Below are positions 43,125 to 51,304 of a stretch of DNA of 51,304 bases, in pieces. The notes under the pieces are model-generated. The model was given only the letters and a program-made list of their open reading frames with translations, was not told where the DNA came from and did not search any database. The stretch's first letter is position 1. Every line of letters starts with the position of its first letter. Made by a program: the position numbers and the translations under genes. Source of the DNA: Hyphomicrobiales bacterium (GTDB taxonomy: Bacteria > Pseudomonadota > Alphaproteobacteria > Rhizobiales > Rhizobiaceae); NCBI GenBank assembly GCA_017305925.1, contig JAFKJW010000186.1, forward strand, positions 1-51,304. Reading direction: 5' to 3'.

Positions 43125-43155
43125 TGACCTTCCAGCCGCTGGAAGCCCTATCTGT
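43125..43155 (+). promoter_or_regulatory. CueR/MerR-type copper-responsive promoter of the copA-like gene
   Basis: TTGACC at 43125-43130 and TATCTG at 43150-43155 are separated by 19 bases, the long spacer typical of MerR-family activated promoters. Between them lies the perfect dyad CTTCCAG-CCG-CTGGAAG (43130-43146), very like the CueR operator of E. coli copA. Transcription would start about 25 bases before the ATG at 43185. The cueR gene itself is not in the window. Confidence 0.82.
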
Positions 43156-43184
43156 GTCTGGACTCAGAAATCCGGGATCCTCCG

Positions 43185-45707
43185 ATGTCATCGTCCACGC
43201 ACGGCCAGAACGGCCACCATCACCATGCAGGTCACGAAGCTCACGGCGGTTGTCCGGGTCACGGCAAGGCCGATGCCGTCGTCCGCGATCCGGTCTGCGG
43301 CATGACGGTGGATCCCGCCGCCGGCAAGCCGACTGCCGAACATGACGGGCGGACGTTCCATTTCTGCTGCGCGGGCTGCCGGACGAAGTTCCTCGGCGAT
43401 CCGGCTGCCTATCTGACCGCCAGGGATCCCGTCTGCGGCATGAATGTCGACCGCGCCTCGGCCAGGCATTTCCTGAAGCATGACGGCCAAAAATTCTATT
43501 TCTGCTCGGCCGGCTGCAAGACGAAATTCGAGGCGGATCCGGCCGCCTATGAGGGCGAACGGCCGGCTCCACCGCCCGCGCCCGCGGGTACGCTCTATAC
43601 CTGCCCGATGCATCCGGAAATCGTGCAGGACCATTTCGGCGACTGCCCGATCTGCGGCATGGCGCTGGAGCCGATGACGCCGGCGGCGGATGCGGGTCCC
43701 AACCCGGAGCTGGTCGATTTCACGCGCCGCTTCTGGATCGGTGCCGCGCTCTCGGTCCCGTTGATGATCCTGAGCATGGGACCGATGGTCGGCCTGCCCG
43801 TGCGCGCCTGGACGGGCGAGCGGACGGCGGTCTGGCTGGAGCTGCTGCTGGCGACGCCGGTCGTGCTTTGGGCGGCGCAGCCCTTCTTCCGGCGCGGCTG
43901 GGCTTCCCTCGTCAATCGCAGCCCCAATATGTGGACGCTCATCGCCGTAGGCGTGGGCGCCTCCTATCTCTACAGCGTCGTCACCACGCTCTTTCCGGAC
44001 ATCTTCCCCCACCAGTTCCAGGCGCATGGCGCCGGTCCGCCCGTCTATTTCGAGGCGGCCGCCGTCATCGTCACGCTGGTGTTCCTCGGCCAGGTGCTGG
44101 AGCTGAAGGCGCGCGAGCGTACCGGCTCGGCGATCCGGGCCCTGCTCGACCTCGCGCCGACGACGGCACGGCGCATCGGCGCGGACGGCAGCGAGGCGGA
44201 CGTGGCGCTGGATGCTGTGAAGGCAGGAGACCTGCTGCGCATCCGGCCGGGCGAATCCATTCCCGTCGACGGCACCGTGACCGAGGGCCGCTCGTCGGTG
44301 GACGAATCCATGCTGACCGGCGAGCCCGTGCCTGTCGAGAAGACCGCGGGCGATCCGGTCACCGGCGGTACGCTGAACAGGAACGGCGCGCTGGTCATGC
44401 GTGCCGAGAAGGTCGGCGCCGAGACGACGCTGTCGCGCATCGTCGAGATGGTGGCCAGGGCGCAGCGCTCGCGCGCGCCGATCCAGAGCCTCGCGGACCG
44501 GGTGTCCGCCTATTTCGTGCCCGCCGTGGTGCTTGCGGCGATCGTCGCCTTCGTCGTCTGGGTGCTGGTCGGGCCGCAGCCGTCCCTGGTCTACGGCATC
44601 GTCGCCGCCGTTTCGGTGCTGATCATCGCCTGCCCCTGCGCGCTGGGCCTGGCCACGCCGATGTCGATCATGACCGCCACCGGGCGTGGCGCGCAGGCGG
44701 GCGTGCTGGTGAAGGACGCCGAGGCGCTGGAGCGCTTCGCCTCCGTGGACACGCTGATCGTCGACAAGACCGGCACGCTGACCGAGGGGAGGCCGGTTCT
44801 GACAGACGTGATCGTCGCCGGTGATGTCGGGGAAGACGTGTTGCTGGCGCTCGCCGCGAGCCTGGAGAAGGCATCGGAGCATCCGCTGGCCGAGGCGATC
44901 GTGAAGGGCGCGGAGGCGCGCGGCCTCAACCCGAAGCCCGCCGACGCCTTCGAGGCGCTGACCGGCAAGGGCGTCAGCGGCGTGGTCGATGGCCGCACCG
45001 TTGCACTCGGCAATGGCGCCATGATGGCCTCGGCCGGCGTCGACGCATCGAGCCTCGACGGCACCGTCGTTCGTCTGGGCGACACCGGCAAGACGGTCAT
45101 GCTGGTCGCCGTCGACGGGCGGCTGGCCGGCGCGCTGGCGGTCGCCGACCCGATCAAGGCAAATGCCGCCGAGGCGGTGCGCCGGCTGCATGGGCAGGGC
45201 CTGAAGCTCATCATGGCGACCGGCGACAACGAGCGCACGGCGCGTGCCGTGGCGGCGAGGCTCGGCATCGACGCGGTGCGCGCCGGGATGCAGCCGGAGG
45301 GCAAGAGGGCGCTGGTCGAGGAGCTTCGCGCCGGCGGGGCGAAGGTGGCCATGGCCGGCGACGGCGTCAACGACGCGCCGGCGCTTGCCGCCGCCGATGT
45401 CGGCATCGCCATGGGAAGCGGCGCCGACGTGGCGATGGAAAGTGCCGGCGTCACGCTGGTGAAGGGCGATCTCACCGGCCTCGTGCGGGCGCGCAAGCTC
45501 GCGCGGGCCACCATGCGCAACATCCGCGAGAACCTGTTCTTCGCCTTCGTCTATAACGCGATCGGCGTGCCGGTCGCCGCCGGCGTGCTCTACCCGGTCT
45601 TTGGCTGGCTCCTGTCGCCCATGCTGGCGGCGGCGGCCATGAGCCTGTCGTCGGTGTCGGTCATCGCCAACGCGCTTAGGCTGCGCCGGCTGGACCTCTC
45701 GTCCTGA
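43185..45707 (+). CDS. Copper-translocating P1B-type ATPase with two YHS domains (CopA-like)
   Basis: An 840-residue heavy-metal ATPase that probably exports Cu(I) from the cytoplasm. The N-terminus is His-rich ([17 protein letters not shown]), followed by two YHS metal-binding domains (about 34-77 and 79-123, each with DPVCGM and an FxFCxxGC) and a heavy-metal-binding domain (YTCPMHPEI to CPICGM, about 137-158). Core motifs are the actuator TGEPVPVEK, transport site CPC (483-485), phosphorylated Asp527 in DKTGT, the [11 protein letters not shown] motif, and GDGVND (725-730). The classic GMxCxxC HMA domain is absent, as in YHS-type CopA proteins. It has its own CueR-type promoter, and a hairpin follows the stop. 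Confidence 0.93.
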   Translation: MSSSTHGQNGHHHHAGHEAHGGCPGHGKADAVVRDPVCGMTVDPAAGKPTAEHDGRTFHFCCAGCRTKFLGDPAAYLTARDPVCGMNVDRASARHFLKHDGQKFYFCSAGCKTKFEADPAAYEGERPAPPPAPAGTLYTCPMHPEIVQDHFGDCPICGMALEPMTPAADAGPNPELVDFTRRFWIGAALSVPLMILSMGPMVGLPVRAWTGERTAVWLELLLATPVVLWAAQPFFRRGWASLVNRSPNMWTLIAVGVGASYLYSVVTTLFPDIFPHQFQAHGAGPPVYFEAAAVIVTLVFLGQVLELKARERTGSAIRALLDLAPTTARRIGADGSEADVALDAVKAGDLLRIRPGESIPVDGTVTEGRSSVDESMLTGEPVPVEKTAGDPVTGGTLNRNGALVMRAEKVGAETTLSRIVEMVARAQRSRAPIQSLADRVSAYFVPAVVLAAIVAFVVWVLVGPQPSLVYGIVAAVSVLIIACPCALGLATPMSIMTATGRGAQAGVLVKDAEALERFASVDTLIVDKTGTLTEGRPVLTDVIVAGDVGEDVLLALAASLEKASEHPLAEAIVKGAEARGLNPKPADAFEALTGKGVSGVVDGRTVALGNGAMMASAGVDASSLDGTVVRLGDTGKTVMLVAVDGRLAGALAVADPIKANAAEAVRRLHGQGLKLIMATGDNERTARAVAARLGIDAVRAGMQPEGKRALVEELRAGGAKVAMAGDGVNDAPALAAADVGIAMGSGADVAMESAGVTLVKGDLTGLVRARKLARATMRNIRENLFFAFVYNAIGVPVAAGVLYPVFGWLLSPMLAAAAMSLSSVSVIANALRLRRLDLSS

Positions 45708-45748
45708 TCACGGAGGCTGGCCGGACGCCAGCCCCCGCTTCCGTCATG

Positions 45749-45780
45749 ACGGCAGGGCGAAGCCGCCCTCCGCCTGCCGT
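45749..45780. terminator. Nested hairpin between convergent copA-like and sugar-binding-protein genes
   Basis: ACGGCAGG (45749-45756) pairs with CCTGCCGT (45773-45780), and inside it AGGGCG (45754-45759) can pair with CGCCCT (45764-45769). It occupies the 80-base gap between two converging genes, eight bases from the end of the binding-protein gene. It lacks a strong T-run. Confidence 0.55.
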
Positions 45781-45787
45781 GACGGGA

Positions 45788-46756
45788 TCAAAGGCCCTTT
45801 TCCTTGAGGATGGCCTCGGCGTTCTCCTTCGTGACCTTCTCGGTCGGCAGCACGATGGTCTTTTCGACCTTCTCGCCATTGAGGAATTTTATGGCCTGCC
45901 GGAGCCCCTCCGCGCCGGGCGTGGCGTAGAGGAAGGTGGCGGTCAGTTCGCCGTTCTTCACCCAGGTCACGCCTTCTCCGGGCAGCGCGTCGATGCCGAT
46001 GAACTTGATGTCCTTCTCGCGGCCGACGTCCTTCGCCGCCAGATAGGCGCCATAGGCCATCGGGTCGTTGTGGCCGTAGACGAGGTCGATCTGCTCGTTG
46101 TTGCGCAGCGCCGTCGCCATGATGTTGTAGGCCTGGTCCTGCTTCCAGTCGCCGGACTGCTGGTCGAGCAGGTTCTTGATGCCGGGCTCCTGGTCGGTGA
46201 ACTCGTGGAAGCCGTCATGGCGGTCGTGCGCGGGCTGGGTGCCGAGGCCGCCCCAGATCTCCACGAGATTGCCCTTTGCCTTGCCCTTGCCGCCGAGGAT
46301 CTCGACGGCATATTCGCCGGCGGCCTTGCCGATCAGCTTGTTGTCGCCGCCGAGGAATTGCGTGTACTTGTCGGTGTCGACGTTGCGGTCGAGCACGAAG
46401 ACCGGGATCTTGGCGTCGATCGCCTTCAGCACGACGCCCGTGAGCCCCGCGGATTCCTTCGGCGAGATCAGCAGCGCGTCGACCTGCTGGGTGATCAGGT
46501 TCTCGACGTCGGCGACCTGCTTCTCGGTCTTGTCCTCGCCGTCGGTGATGATCAGGTTGACCTCAGGGTGCTTCGCCGCCTCGGCGATGATGTCCTTGTT
46601 GAACTGCGCACGCCACGGCTCGATGGTGGTGCACTGGCTGAAGCCGATGGTCCACTTCTTGTCCTCGGCGAAGGCGCGACGCGGCAGGATGAGCCCGCCG
46701 GCGCCGGCGAGGGTGACGGCGGACGCGGTCAGCGTCAGGAATTCACGACGTTTCAT
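45788..46756 (-). CDS. Ribose-type sugar ABC transporter substrate-binding protein
   Basis: A 322-residue periplasmic binding protein of the RbsB class. The signal sequence [20 protein letters not shown] has the twin-arginine pattern RREFL, so Tat export is likely, which is less usual for this family. The mature part has WTIGFSQCTTIEPWRAQFNK, ITQQVDALLISPKESAGLTG, PVFVLDRNVDTDKYTQFLGG, and VYGHNDPMAYGAYLAAKDVG, all typical of sugar binders that clamp a pyranose or furanose. The start overlaps the permease stop as ATGA. It is the last gene of the minus-strand operon. The sugar is not determinable. Confidence 0.9.
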   Translation of the reverse strand: MKRREFLTLTASAVTLAGAGGLILPRRAFAEDKKWTIGFSQCTTIEPWRAQFNKDIIAEAAKHPEVNLIITDGEDKTEKQVADVENLITQQVDALLISPKESAGLTGVVLKAIDAKIPVFVLDRNVDTDKYTQFLGGDNKLIGKAAGEYAVEILGGKGKAKGNLVEIWGGLGTQPAHDRHDGFHEFTDQEPGIKNLLDQQSGDWKQDQAYNIMATALRNNEQIDLVYGHNDPMAYGAYLAAKDVGREKDIKFIGIDALPGEGVTWVKNGELTATFLYATPGAEGLRQAIKFLNGEKVEKTIVLPTEKVTKENAEAILKEKGL

Positions 46757-48066
46757 TGGATGGTTCCTCCCGTGTCTTGAGCGATGGAGTCCGATTGCGC
46801 GCGCCGGTCGGGCGTGCCCCCTTGCGGCCGCCGCATCGACGGCGTCCGCAAAAAGCCCAGGAGGTCGGCCACGTTGCGCTCCTGGACGAGCACGGTGCCG
46901 ACGATGATCAGTCCCTTCAGGACGAGCTGAAGGTTCGAGTTGATGTTGTGCAGTTGCAGGATGTTGGAGAGCAGGCCGAAGATCAGCACGCCGCAGAAGG
47001 TGCCGGCCATCGAGCCCCGGCCGCCCATCAGGCTGGTGCCGCCGATCACCACGGCGGCGATGGCGTCGAGTTCCAGGCCTGCGCCGGCGTCCGGCTTGCC
47101 CTGCCGGTACTGCGCCACGTAGAGCACGGCCGCGATGCCAGCCAGCAGCCCCGCGATCGCATAGGTGGCGATCTTGACCTTGCCCGCCTCGATGCCGGAG
47201 AGCCGCGCGGCCTCCTCGTTTCCGCCTATGGCATAGACATATCTGCCGAATGGCGTCAGCCGCAGCACGGCGGCGTAGATGGCGATCGCGGCGATGAAGA
47301 AGATCCCCGGCATCGGGATGACGCCGAAGACGAGCGAGCGCAGATTGTCGAACTCGGCGACCGCGTTGGTGCCCGTATAGACCGGCAGCACAGCGTTGTT
47401 CTGGCCGGCCGTCAGGCGGGCGACGCCGAGTGCCGTCACCATCATGGCGAGCGTCACGATGAAGGGCTGCAGCCGGCCGCCGACGATGATCAGGCCGTTG
47501 ATGGCGCCGAAGCAGAGGCCGACGCAGGGCGCGACGATGAGCACGCCGAGCACGCCGAACTTGGTCGTCACCTGCGGCAGGAGATACCAGAAGAGCGCGG
47601 CGGCAAGCACGGCCCCGACCGCCAGCGGGACCAGCACCCCACGGGTGGCGTCGAGGCTGACGTCGCGCCCCACGCTGGCGCCGCTCCTGGACTTCTCGAT
47701 ATTCGTGAACACGAAGCGGGTGACGGAGAAGCCGATCCCCAGCGCCACGATGGCGGCCATGGGCAGCCCCATCGCCACGGCCGGCGTGTTGCCCTCGACC
47801 GTCAAAAGCATGGCGCAGACGACGGAGCAGATCGCCATCAGCGAGCCCACCGACAGGTCGATGCCGGCGGTGATGATGACCGCCGTCATGCCCGTCGCGA
47901 TCAGGCCGGTGATCGAGACCTGCCGCAGCACGTCGAGCAGGTTGCCGTAGGACAGGAAGATGTTGTTGCCCTTCGAACTGACCGGCGAGCTCAGCACGCC
48001 GAGCAGGAAGATGGCGATCAGGCCCCAATAGAGCTTCGTGCGCGAAAGCAGCCTGAGCGCGCTCAT
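46753..48066 (-). CDS. Ribose-type sugar ABC transporter permease
   Basis: A 437-residue RbsC-type permease with about 9-10 hydrophobic segments. Typical are [11 protein letters not shown]-like [77 protein letters not shown], and [19 protein letters not shown]. It is longer than the usual ~330 residues because of a segment at about 115-170 and a C-terminal tail. The ATG at 48066 overlaps the ancestral stop of the ATPase gene as ATGA. Because that gene is frameshifted, the permease frame is also continuous with the ATPase frame, giving one open frame of 936 codons (46753-49563). Confidence 0.88.
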   Translation of the reverse strand: MSALRLLSRTKLYWGLIAIFLLGVLSSPVSSKGNNIFLSYGNLLDVLRQVSITGLIATGMTAVIITAGIDLSVGSLMAICSVVCAMLLTVEGNTPAVAMGLPMAAIVALGIGFSVTRFVFTNIEKSRSGASVGRDVSLDATRGVLVPLAVGAVLAAALFWYLLPQVTTKFGVLGVLIVAPCVGLCFGAINGLIIVGGRLQPFIVTLAMMVTALGVARLTAGQNNAVLPVYTGTNAVAEFDNLRSLVFGVIPMPGIFFIAAIAIYAAVLRLTPFGRYVYAIGGNEEAARLSGIEAGKVKIATYAIAGLLAGIAAVLYVAQYRQGKPDAGAGLELDAIAAVVIGGTSLMGGRGSMAGTFCGVLIFGLLSNILQLHNINSNLQLVLKGLIIVGTVLVQERNVADLLGFLRTPSMRRPQGGTPDRRAQSDSIAQDTGGTIQ

Positions 48067-49563
48067 GCCGCCGCCCTCGTCTTGCTCGACGGCGCCGCGA
48101 GCTGCATGATCCTCTCCTCGGTGGCGTCGGCGCGTGCGAGGATGCCGCGCTGATTCCCTTCCGCCATCACCAGGATGCGGTCCGACAGCAGAAGAAGCTC
48201 CGGCAGCTCCGCCGACGTCGATCCCGCGGGTTGGCTCGTCCAGGAGCAGGATCTGCGGCCGCGTCGCCAGCCATTTGCCGATGACGACCTTCTGCTGGTT
48301 GCCGCCGGAAAGCGTGCCCGCCGCCTGCTCGATGCCGCTGCACCGGATGCCGAGCGATTTGACGGCGTCCCGCGCCAGCCTTGCCTCTCCCGCGAAGGAA
48401 CGCACGCCGAGCCTGGAAAGCCGCGACACCAGCGGCAGGGCGATATTGTCGGTGATCGACGCCCCCAGATGCAGGCCCTGCGTCTTACGGTCCTCCGTCA
48501 CCAGGGCGAGGCCGAGGCGCCGCGCTTCCCGTGGCGAGCGCACGGAGACGGTCCGTCCGCCGATCCGCACCTCGCCGCCGGCCCGGCTGTCCGACGAGCC
48601 GAACAGGCTCTCGAGGATCTCCGTCCGGCCGGAGCCGAGCAGGCCGCCGATCCCGAGGATCTCGCCGGCATGGAGATCGAAGGATACGCCATGCAGCACC
48701 TCGCGCATGCCGCGCCGGTGCGGCTTGGCGAGCGTCAGGTTCTTGACCGACATGAGGAGCCCGCCATCCGCCGTCTCGTCCGTCCGGTCGGCCTCCAGCA
48801 GCGCGCGGCCGACCATGGCGGCGATGATCCTGTCCTGGTCGAGTTCGCCGATAGGCTTCGTCAGCACGTGCCTGCCGTCCCGGAACACCGTCACCCGGTC
48901 GGCAAGCTGCATCACCTCGTCGATGCGGTGGGAGATGTAGACGATCGCCACCCCGCTCGCCGTGAGCTGCCTGACGATCCGGAACAGCCGCTCGCATTCG
49001 GCGAGAGAGAGCGCCGATGTCGGCTCGTCCATGATCAGGATGCGCGCATCGAGCGAGAGCGCCTTGGCGATCTCGACGAGCTGCTGCTCGCCGACCCGCA
49101 GGCCGCCGACGCGGGCGTCCGGGTCGAGGTCGATGCCGAGCCGGGAGAGAAGCGCGCGCGCCGCCTCGCGGCTTGTCCTGCGGTCGACGACGAGGCCGGC
49201 GATCAGCGGCTCGCGCCCGAGAAAGATGTTGTCGGCGACGGAGAGCTCCGGAACCAGGTTCAGCTCCTGGTGGATGATCGCGATGCCGGCGGCTTCGGCC
49301 TGCCGCACATTGGCGAAGCGCACCGGCTTGCCGGAGAGGCGGATCTCGCCCTCATAGTCTCCATGGACGCCGGACAGGATCTTCATCAGCGTCGACTTGC
49401 CGGCGCCGTTCTCGCCCATCAGGGCGTGGACCTCGCCCGGCCTGAGGTCGAAGCGTACATCCGCCAACGCGACGATCCCGCCGAAGCGCTTGCCGACGCC
49501 GACCGCCTCCAGGAGTGGAGCGTGATCCCCGCTTTCGCGGGGCTGGCCAGCCGAAGAAACCAT
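48063..49563 (-). pseudogene. Ribose-type sugar ABC transporter ATP-binding protein, internal deletion and frameshift
   Basis: An RbsA/MglA-type double ATPase. NBD1 has MGENGAGKSTLMKILSGVHG, the signature replaced by LRVGEQQLVEIAKAL, and LIMDEPTSALS; NBD2 has [15 protein letters not shown] and [13 protein letters not shown]. Right after that Walker B the frame breaks: the expected ~22 residues up to the SSELPE region are missing, and the family-like C-terminus ([20 protein letters not shown]) continues in another frame to a TGA at 48063-48065 overlapping the permease ATG. The gene is 1501 bases, not a multiple of three. In the frame of the N-terminus there is no stop, so translation would run into the permease. 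NBD2 loses the switch/H-loop region, so ATPase function is doubtful. Assembly error must be excluded. Confidence 0.82.
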
Positions 49564-49610
49564 ATCGCGGGACGGCCTCCCTCCATCGCGAAAATGACAT
49601 GGAAAGCTAA

Positions 49611-49624
49611 TCTAAACGTTTCGG
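49611..49624. promoter_or_regulatory. Putative LacI-family operator upstream of the sugar importer operon
   Basis: AAACGTTT at 49614-49621 is a perfect 8-base palindrome with a CG centre, the core of LacI-family sites, in the context TCTAAACGTTTCGG. It lies about 50 bases upstream of the ATPase start on the minus strand. It shares AAACGTTTCG with the stronger site at 49739-49752. Confidence 0.6.
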
Positions 49625-49738
49625 CGTTGTCAACGCGCTGAAAGAAGCGTTCGGAATGGATGGTGGGAAAAGGGCCGGGGTTCACGCGAAATACTTGCTT
49701 CGGGAGGTATTTGACCCTAGTCCTAGGCGCGATCGGCT

Positions 49739-49752
49739 TCGAAACGTTTCGA
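49739..49752. promoter_or_regulatory. Putative LacI-family operator just upstream of the regulator gene
   Basis: TCGAAACGTTTCGA is a perfect 14-base palindrome with the central CG pair typical of LacI-family operators. It ends three bases before the regulator ATG at 49756, over the ribosome-binding region, so the regulator probably represses its own gene. A possible longer protein starting at 49660 would make this coding, which I consider unlikely. Confidence 0.7.
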
Positions 49753-49755
49753 GAA

Positions 49756-50811
49756 ATGGACCTCAGCAAGCCTCGCGGCAGGAAGTCGGGCGCGCCGACG
49801 ATGATCGACGTCGCCCATACCGCGGGCGTCTCCATCGCCACCGTGTCGGCCTTCATCAACGGCTCGGCCAATGTCAGCGCGGAGCTGATGCTGCGGATCG
49901 AGTCGGCGATCCGCGAGATCGGCTACCGGCGCAACGCCGCCGCGCGCAGCCTGAAGACCGGCGCCACGCATACGATCGGGCTGACCGTCGCCGACATCCG
50001 CAACCCCTTCTTCACGGATGTCGTCGCCATCGTCCAGGACGTGCTGAATCGCGCGGGCTTTGCCGTGATGCTGTGCAGCAGCGACGAGGATACCGCCAAG
50101 CAGGACGAGCAGATCAGGCTCCTCCTCGAACGCATGGTCGACGGCCTGATCATCGGGCCGGCGGGAGAAGACGAGGTGACGCGCCGCCTCGTGCGGTCGA
50201 CCCGCAAGCCGGTCGTCCTGATCGACCGCATGATCGCCGGCCTGGGCGTCGATGCCGTGGTCCTGGACAACAGGGCGGCCGTGCTGGAGGCGATCCAATA
50301 TTTGCTCGGGCTGGGCCACCGCCGCATCGGCTACATTTCCGGCGCGGCGGGCACGGCGACCGGCCATGACCGGCTCGAAGGGTACCGCGCCGCGCTGGCG
50401 AATGCCGGCATCACGCCCGATCCCGGTCTGGTCCGCGACGGCCGCTTCCGCGAGGCGGACGGCTACCGGGCCGCCATGGAGCTGATGACGCTGCCGGAGC
50501 GGCCGACCGCGCTCTTCTCGGCCAACAATCTGATGGTGATCGGCGCCATGCGCGCGATCCGCGACCTCGGCCTGTCCTGTCCGGGCGACGTCTCCGTGGC
50601 ATGCATGGACGATTTTCCGTGGGCGGACGTGTTCAGCCCGCGCCTGACGACCGTGGCGCAGCCGGTGAAGGCGATCGGCGAGCAGGCGGCCAGCCTGCTG
50701 CTCAACAGGCTGGCCGGCAATGCGCCGCCGGAGCCCCTGGTGCTGACGCTCCGCGGCCAGCTCATCATCCGCAGTTCCTGTGCCGCGCCGACCGTGCGTC
50801 AATCGGCGTGA
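49756..50811 (+). CDS. LacI-family transcriptional regulator of the sugar importer
   Basis: A 351-residue LacI/GalR regulator. The helix-turn-helix and hinge occupy about residues 15-70 (TMIDVAHTAGVSIATVSAFI, then YRRNAAARSLKTG), with the periplasmic-binding-protein-like effector domain after that (HTIGLTVADIRNPFFTDVVA; LLGLGHRRIGYISG; PTALFSANNLMVIGAMRAIR; VACMDDFPWADVFSPRLTTV). The ATG at 49756 puts the HTH about 15 residues in; the frame is open from 49660, but the extra 32 residues are not family-like. It is divergent from the importer and its likely repressor, inactivated by the imported sugar. The 3' end overlaps the convergent DUF1349 gene by 13 bases. Confidence 0.92.
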   Translation: MDLSKPRGRKSGAPTMIDVAHTAGVSIATVSAFINGSANVSAELMLRIESAIREIGYRRNAAARSLKTGATHTIGLTVADIRNPFFTDVVAIVQDVLNRAGFAVMLCSSDEDTAKQDEQIRLLLERMVDGLIIGPAGEDEVTRRLVRSTRKPVVLIDRMIAGLGVDAVVLDNRAAVLEAIQYLLGLGHRRIGYISGAAGTATGHDRLEGYRAALANAGITPDPGLVRDGRFREADGYRAAMELMTLPERPTALFSANNLMVIGAMRAIRDLGLSCPGDVSVACMDDFPWADVFSPRLTTVAQPVKAIGEQAASLLLNRLAGNAPPEPLVLTLRGQLIIRSSCAAPTVRQSA

Positions 50812-51304
50812 AGCTGGCGCGCAATGGGCGGGCCGATCGCGATGTCCTCGAAGACCGCCCGGAAACCCTCGCGCTGCGGCGAGCAGGCCATGACCCCCGC
50901 CCGGGCATCTCCGGCCGGGAAGGGCGCCAGCCGCGCCATCTGCCAGTCCATCGCGCCGATGGCGTACTGCACCCTCACCGCATCGTCATGGCGCGTCAGC
51001 CGTGCGCGCAGCACGTCTGTCGGCCCGGCGTCGGGCAGGGGAATGACGGACCAGTCCGACGCCCCATGGGTGACGACCACGGAGAAATGCATCAGCCCGT
51101 CGGTGAACTCGATCCCCGCCTTGATCCATTCCGTCTCGCCCAGATAGAGCATCAGGCCGGCCTGATCGTAGAGCGTCCGGTAGTCGCCCGTGACGCGGGC
51201 GCTCAGCGAAAAATCCCCCGACACCGGAGCGAGCCAGGCATGGCCGCTGTTGCGATGGAAGCCGTAGAAGGTGGCCTGCCAGAAATCCGTCTCCAGCGCC
51301 GTCG
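50799..51304 (-). CDS. DUF1349 family protein (5' end outside window)
   Basis: The C-terminal ~168 residues of a DUF1349 protein, a beta-sandwich (concanavalin-like) family that may bind carbohydrate. The frame is open to the window edge: TDFWQATFYGFHRNSGHAWL precedes SGDFSLSARVTGDYRTLYDQ, AGLMLYLGETEWIKAGIEFT and MHFSVVVTHGASDWSVIPLP, in the family order. A GTG at 51224 is an internal codon, not the start. It converges on the LacI gene with a 13-base overlap of coding ends. It may belong to the same sugar-use region, but that is not shown here. Confidence 0.85.
   Translation of the reverse strand, partial: TALETDFWQATFYGFHRNSGHAWLAPVSGDFSLSARVTGDYRTLYDQAGLMLYLGETEWIKAGIEFTDGLMHFSVVVTHGASDWSVIPLPDAGPTDVLRARLTRHDDAVRVQYAIGAMDWQMARLAPFPAGDARAGVMACSPQREGFRAVFEDIAIGPPIARQLHAD

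Noticed and set aside
42902-43345. A plus-strand frame over the intergenic region and the copA start
   Set aside because: It covers the CueR-type promoter and the NsrR-like palindrome and is not protein-like; the minus-strand frame at 42985-43572 was rejected for the same reason.
46756-48153. A 465-codon plus-strand frame opposite the sugar permease
   Set aside because: The composition (runs of D, H, R, Q) and lack of any hydrophobic or domain pattern mark it as antisense to the permease.

Overview
The window reads as a chromosome or large-replicon segment of a high-GC alphaproteobacterium, probably of the Hyphomicrobiales (Mesorhizobium/Aminobacter-like). This rests on gene content, GC-rich codon use and the T6SS gene order; it is an inference, because no rRNA or other taxonomic marker is present. 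I see no tRNA, rRNA, CRISPR array, transposase or integrase.

2-22636: a type VI secretion system (T6SS) island. On the + strand run tssC (cut by the window edge), hcp, tssE, tssF, tssG, an FHA gene (tagH), tssJ, tssK, tssL, tssM and tagF, nearly all overlapping or a few bases apart. An effector module follows: DUF2169 adaptor, a ketosynthase-like protein lacking its catalytic residues, a DUF4150 (PAAR-like) protein with a putative nuclease tail, and a candidate immunity protein. A convergent minus-strand operon carries vgrG, a DUF6484 gene and a TIGR02270-like HEAT gene. A second FHA gene diverges from vgrG. tssM has an in-frame TAG at codon 349, so the apparatus may be inactive or TssM may be made as two pieces. 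tssA, tssB and tssH (clpV) are not in the window.

22742-24847: an AGE-family sugar isomerase and a short-chain dehydrogenase. 24848-25484 is a gene-free stretch with a hairpin and an operator-like site.

25485-41570: a catabolic cluster with an FCD/GntR regulator, two separate hydantoinase/oxoprolinase pairs (HyuA/HyuB), a class III aminotransferase, an Ldh-family oxidoreductase, a complete branched-chain-amino-acid-type ABC importer (livF divergent from the binding-protein/livG/livH/livM genes) and a 61-residue four-cysteine protein. Two 19-base sites identical at 16 positions lie upstream of the GntR gene and of the binding-protein gene, suggesting one regulon. The layout suggests uptake, ATP-dependent ring opening and transamination of a lactam, hydantoin or similar cyclic amide; the substrate cannot be read from sequence.

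41734-42910 (minus): a three-gene operon of an FmdE-like protein and two small unknown proteins, preceded by a perfect 10-base inverted repeat resembling an NsrR box. 43185-45707: a copper-type P1B ATPase with two YHS domains behind a textbook CueR/MerR promoter (19-base spacer).

45788-50811: a ribose-type sugar ABC importer (minus) and its divergent LacI regulator, with LacI-type palindromes between them. The ATPase gene has an internal deletion and frameshift that fuses it in frame to the permease. The window ends inside a DUF1349 gene on the minus strand.
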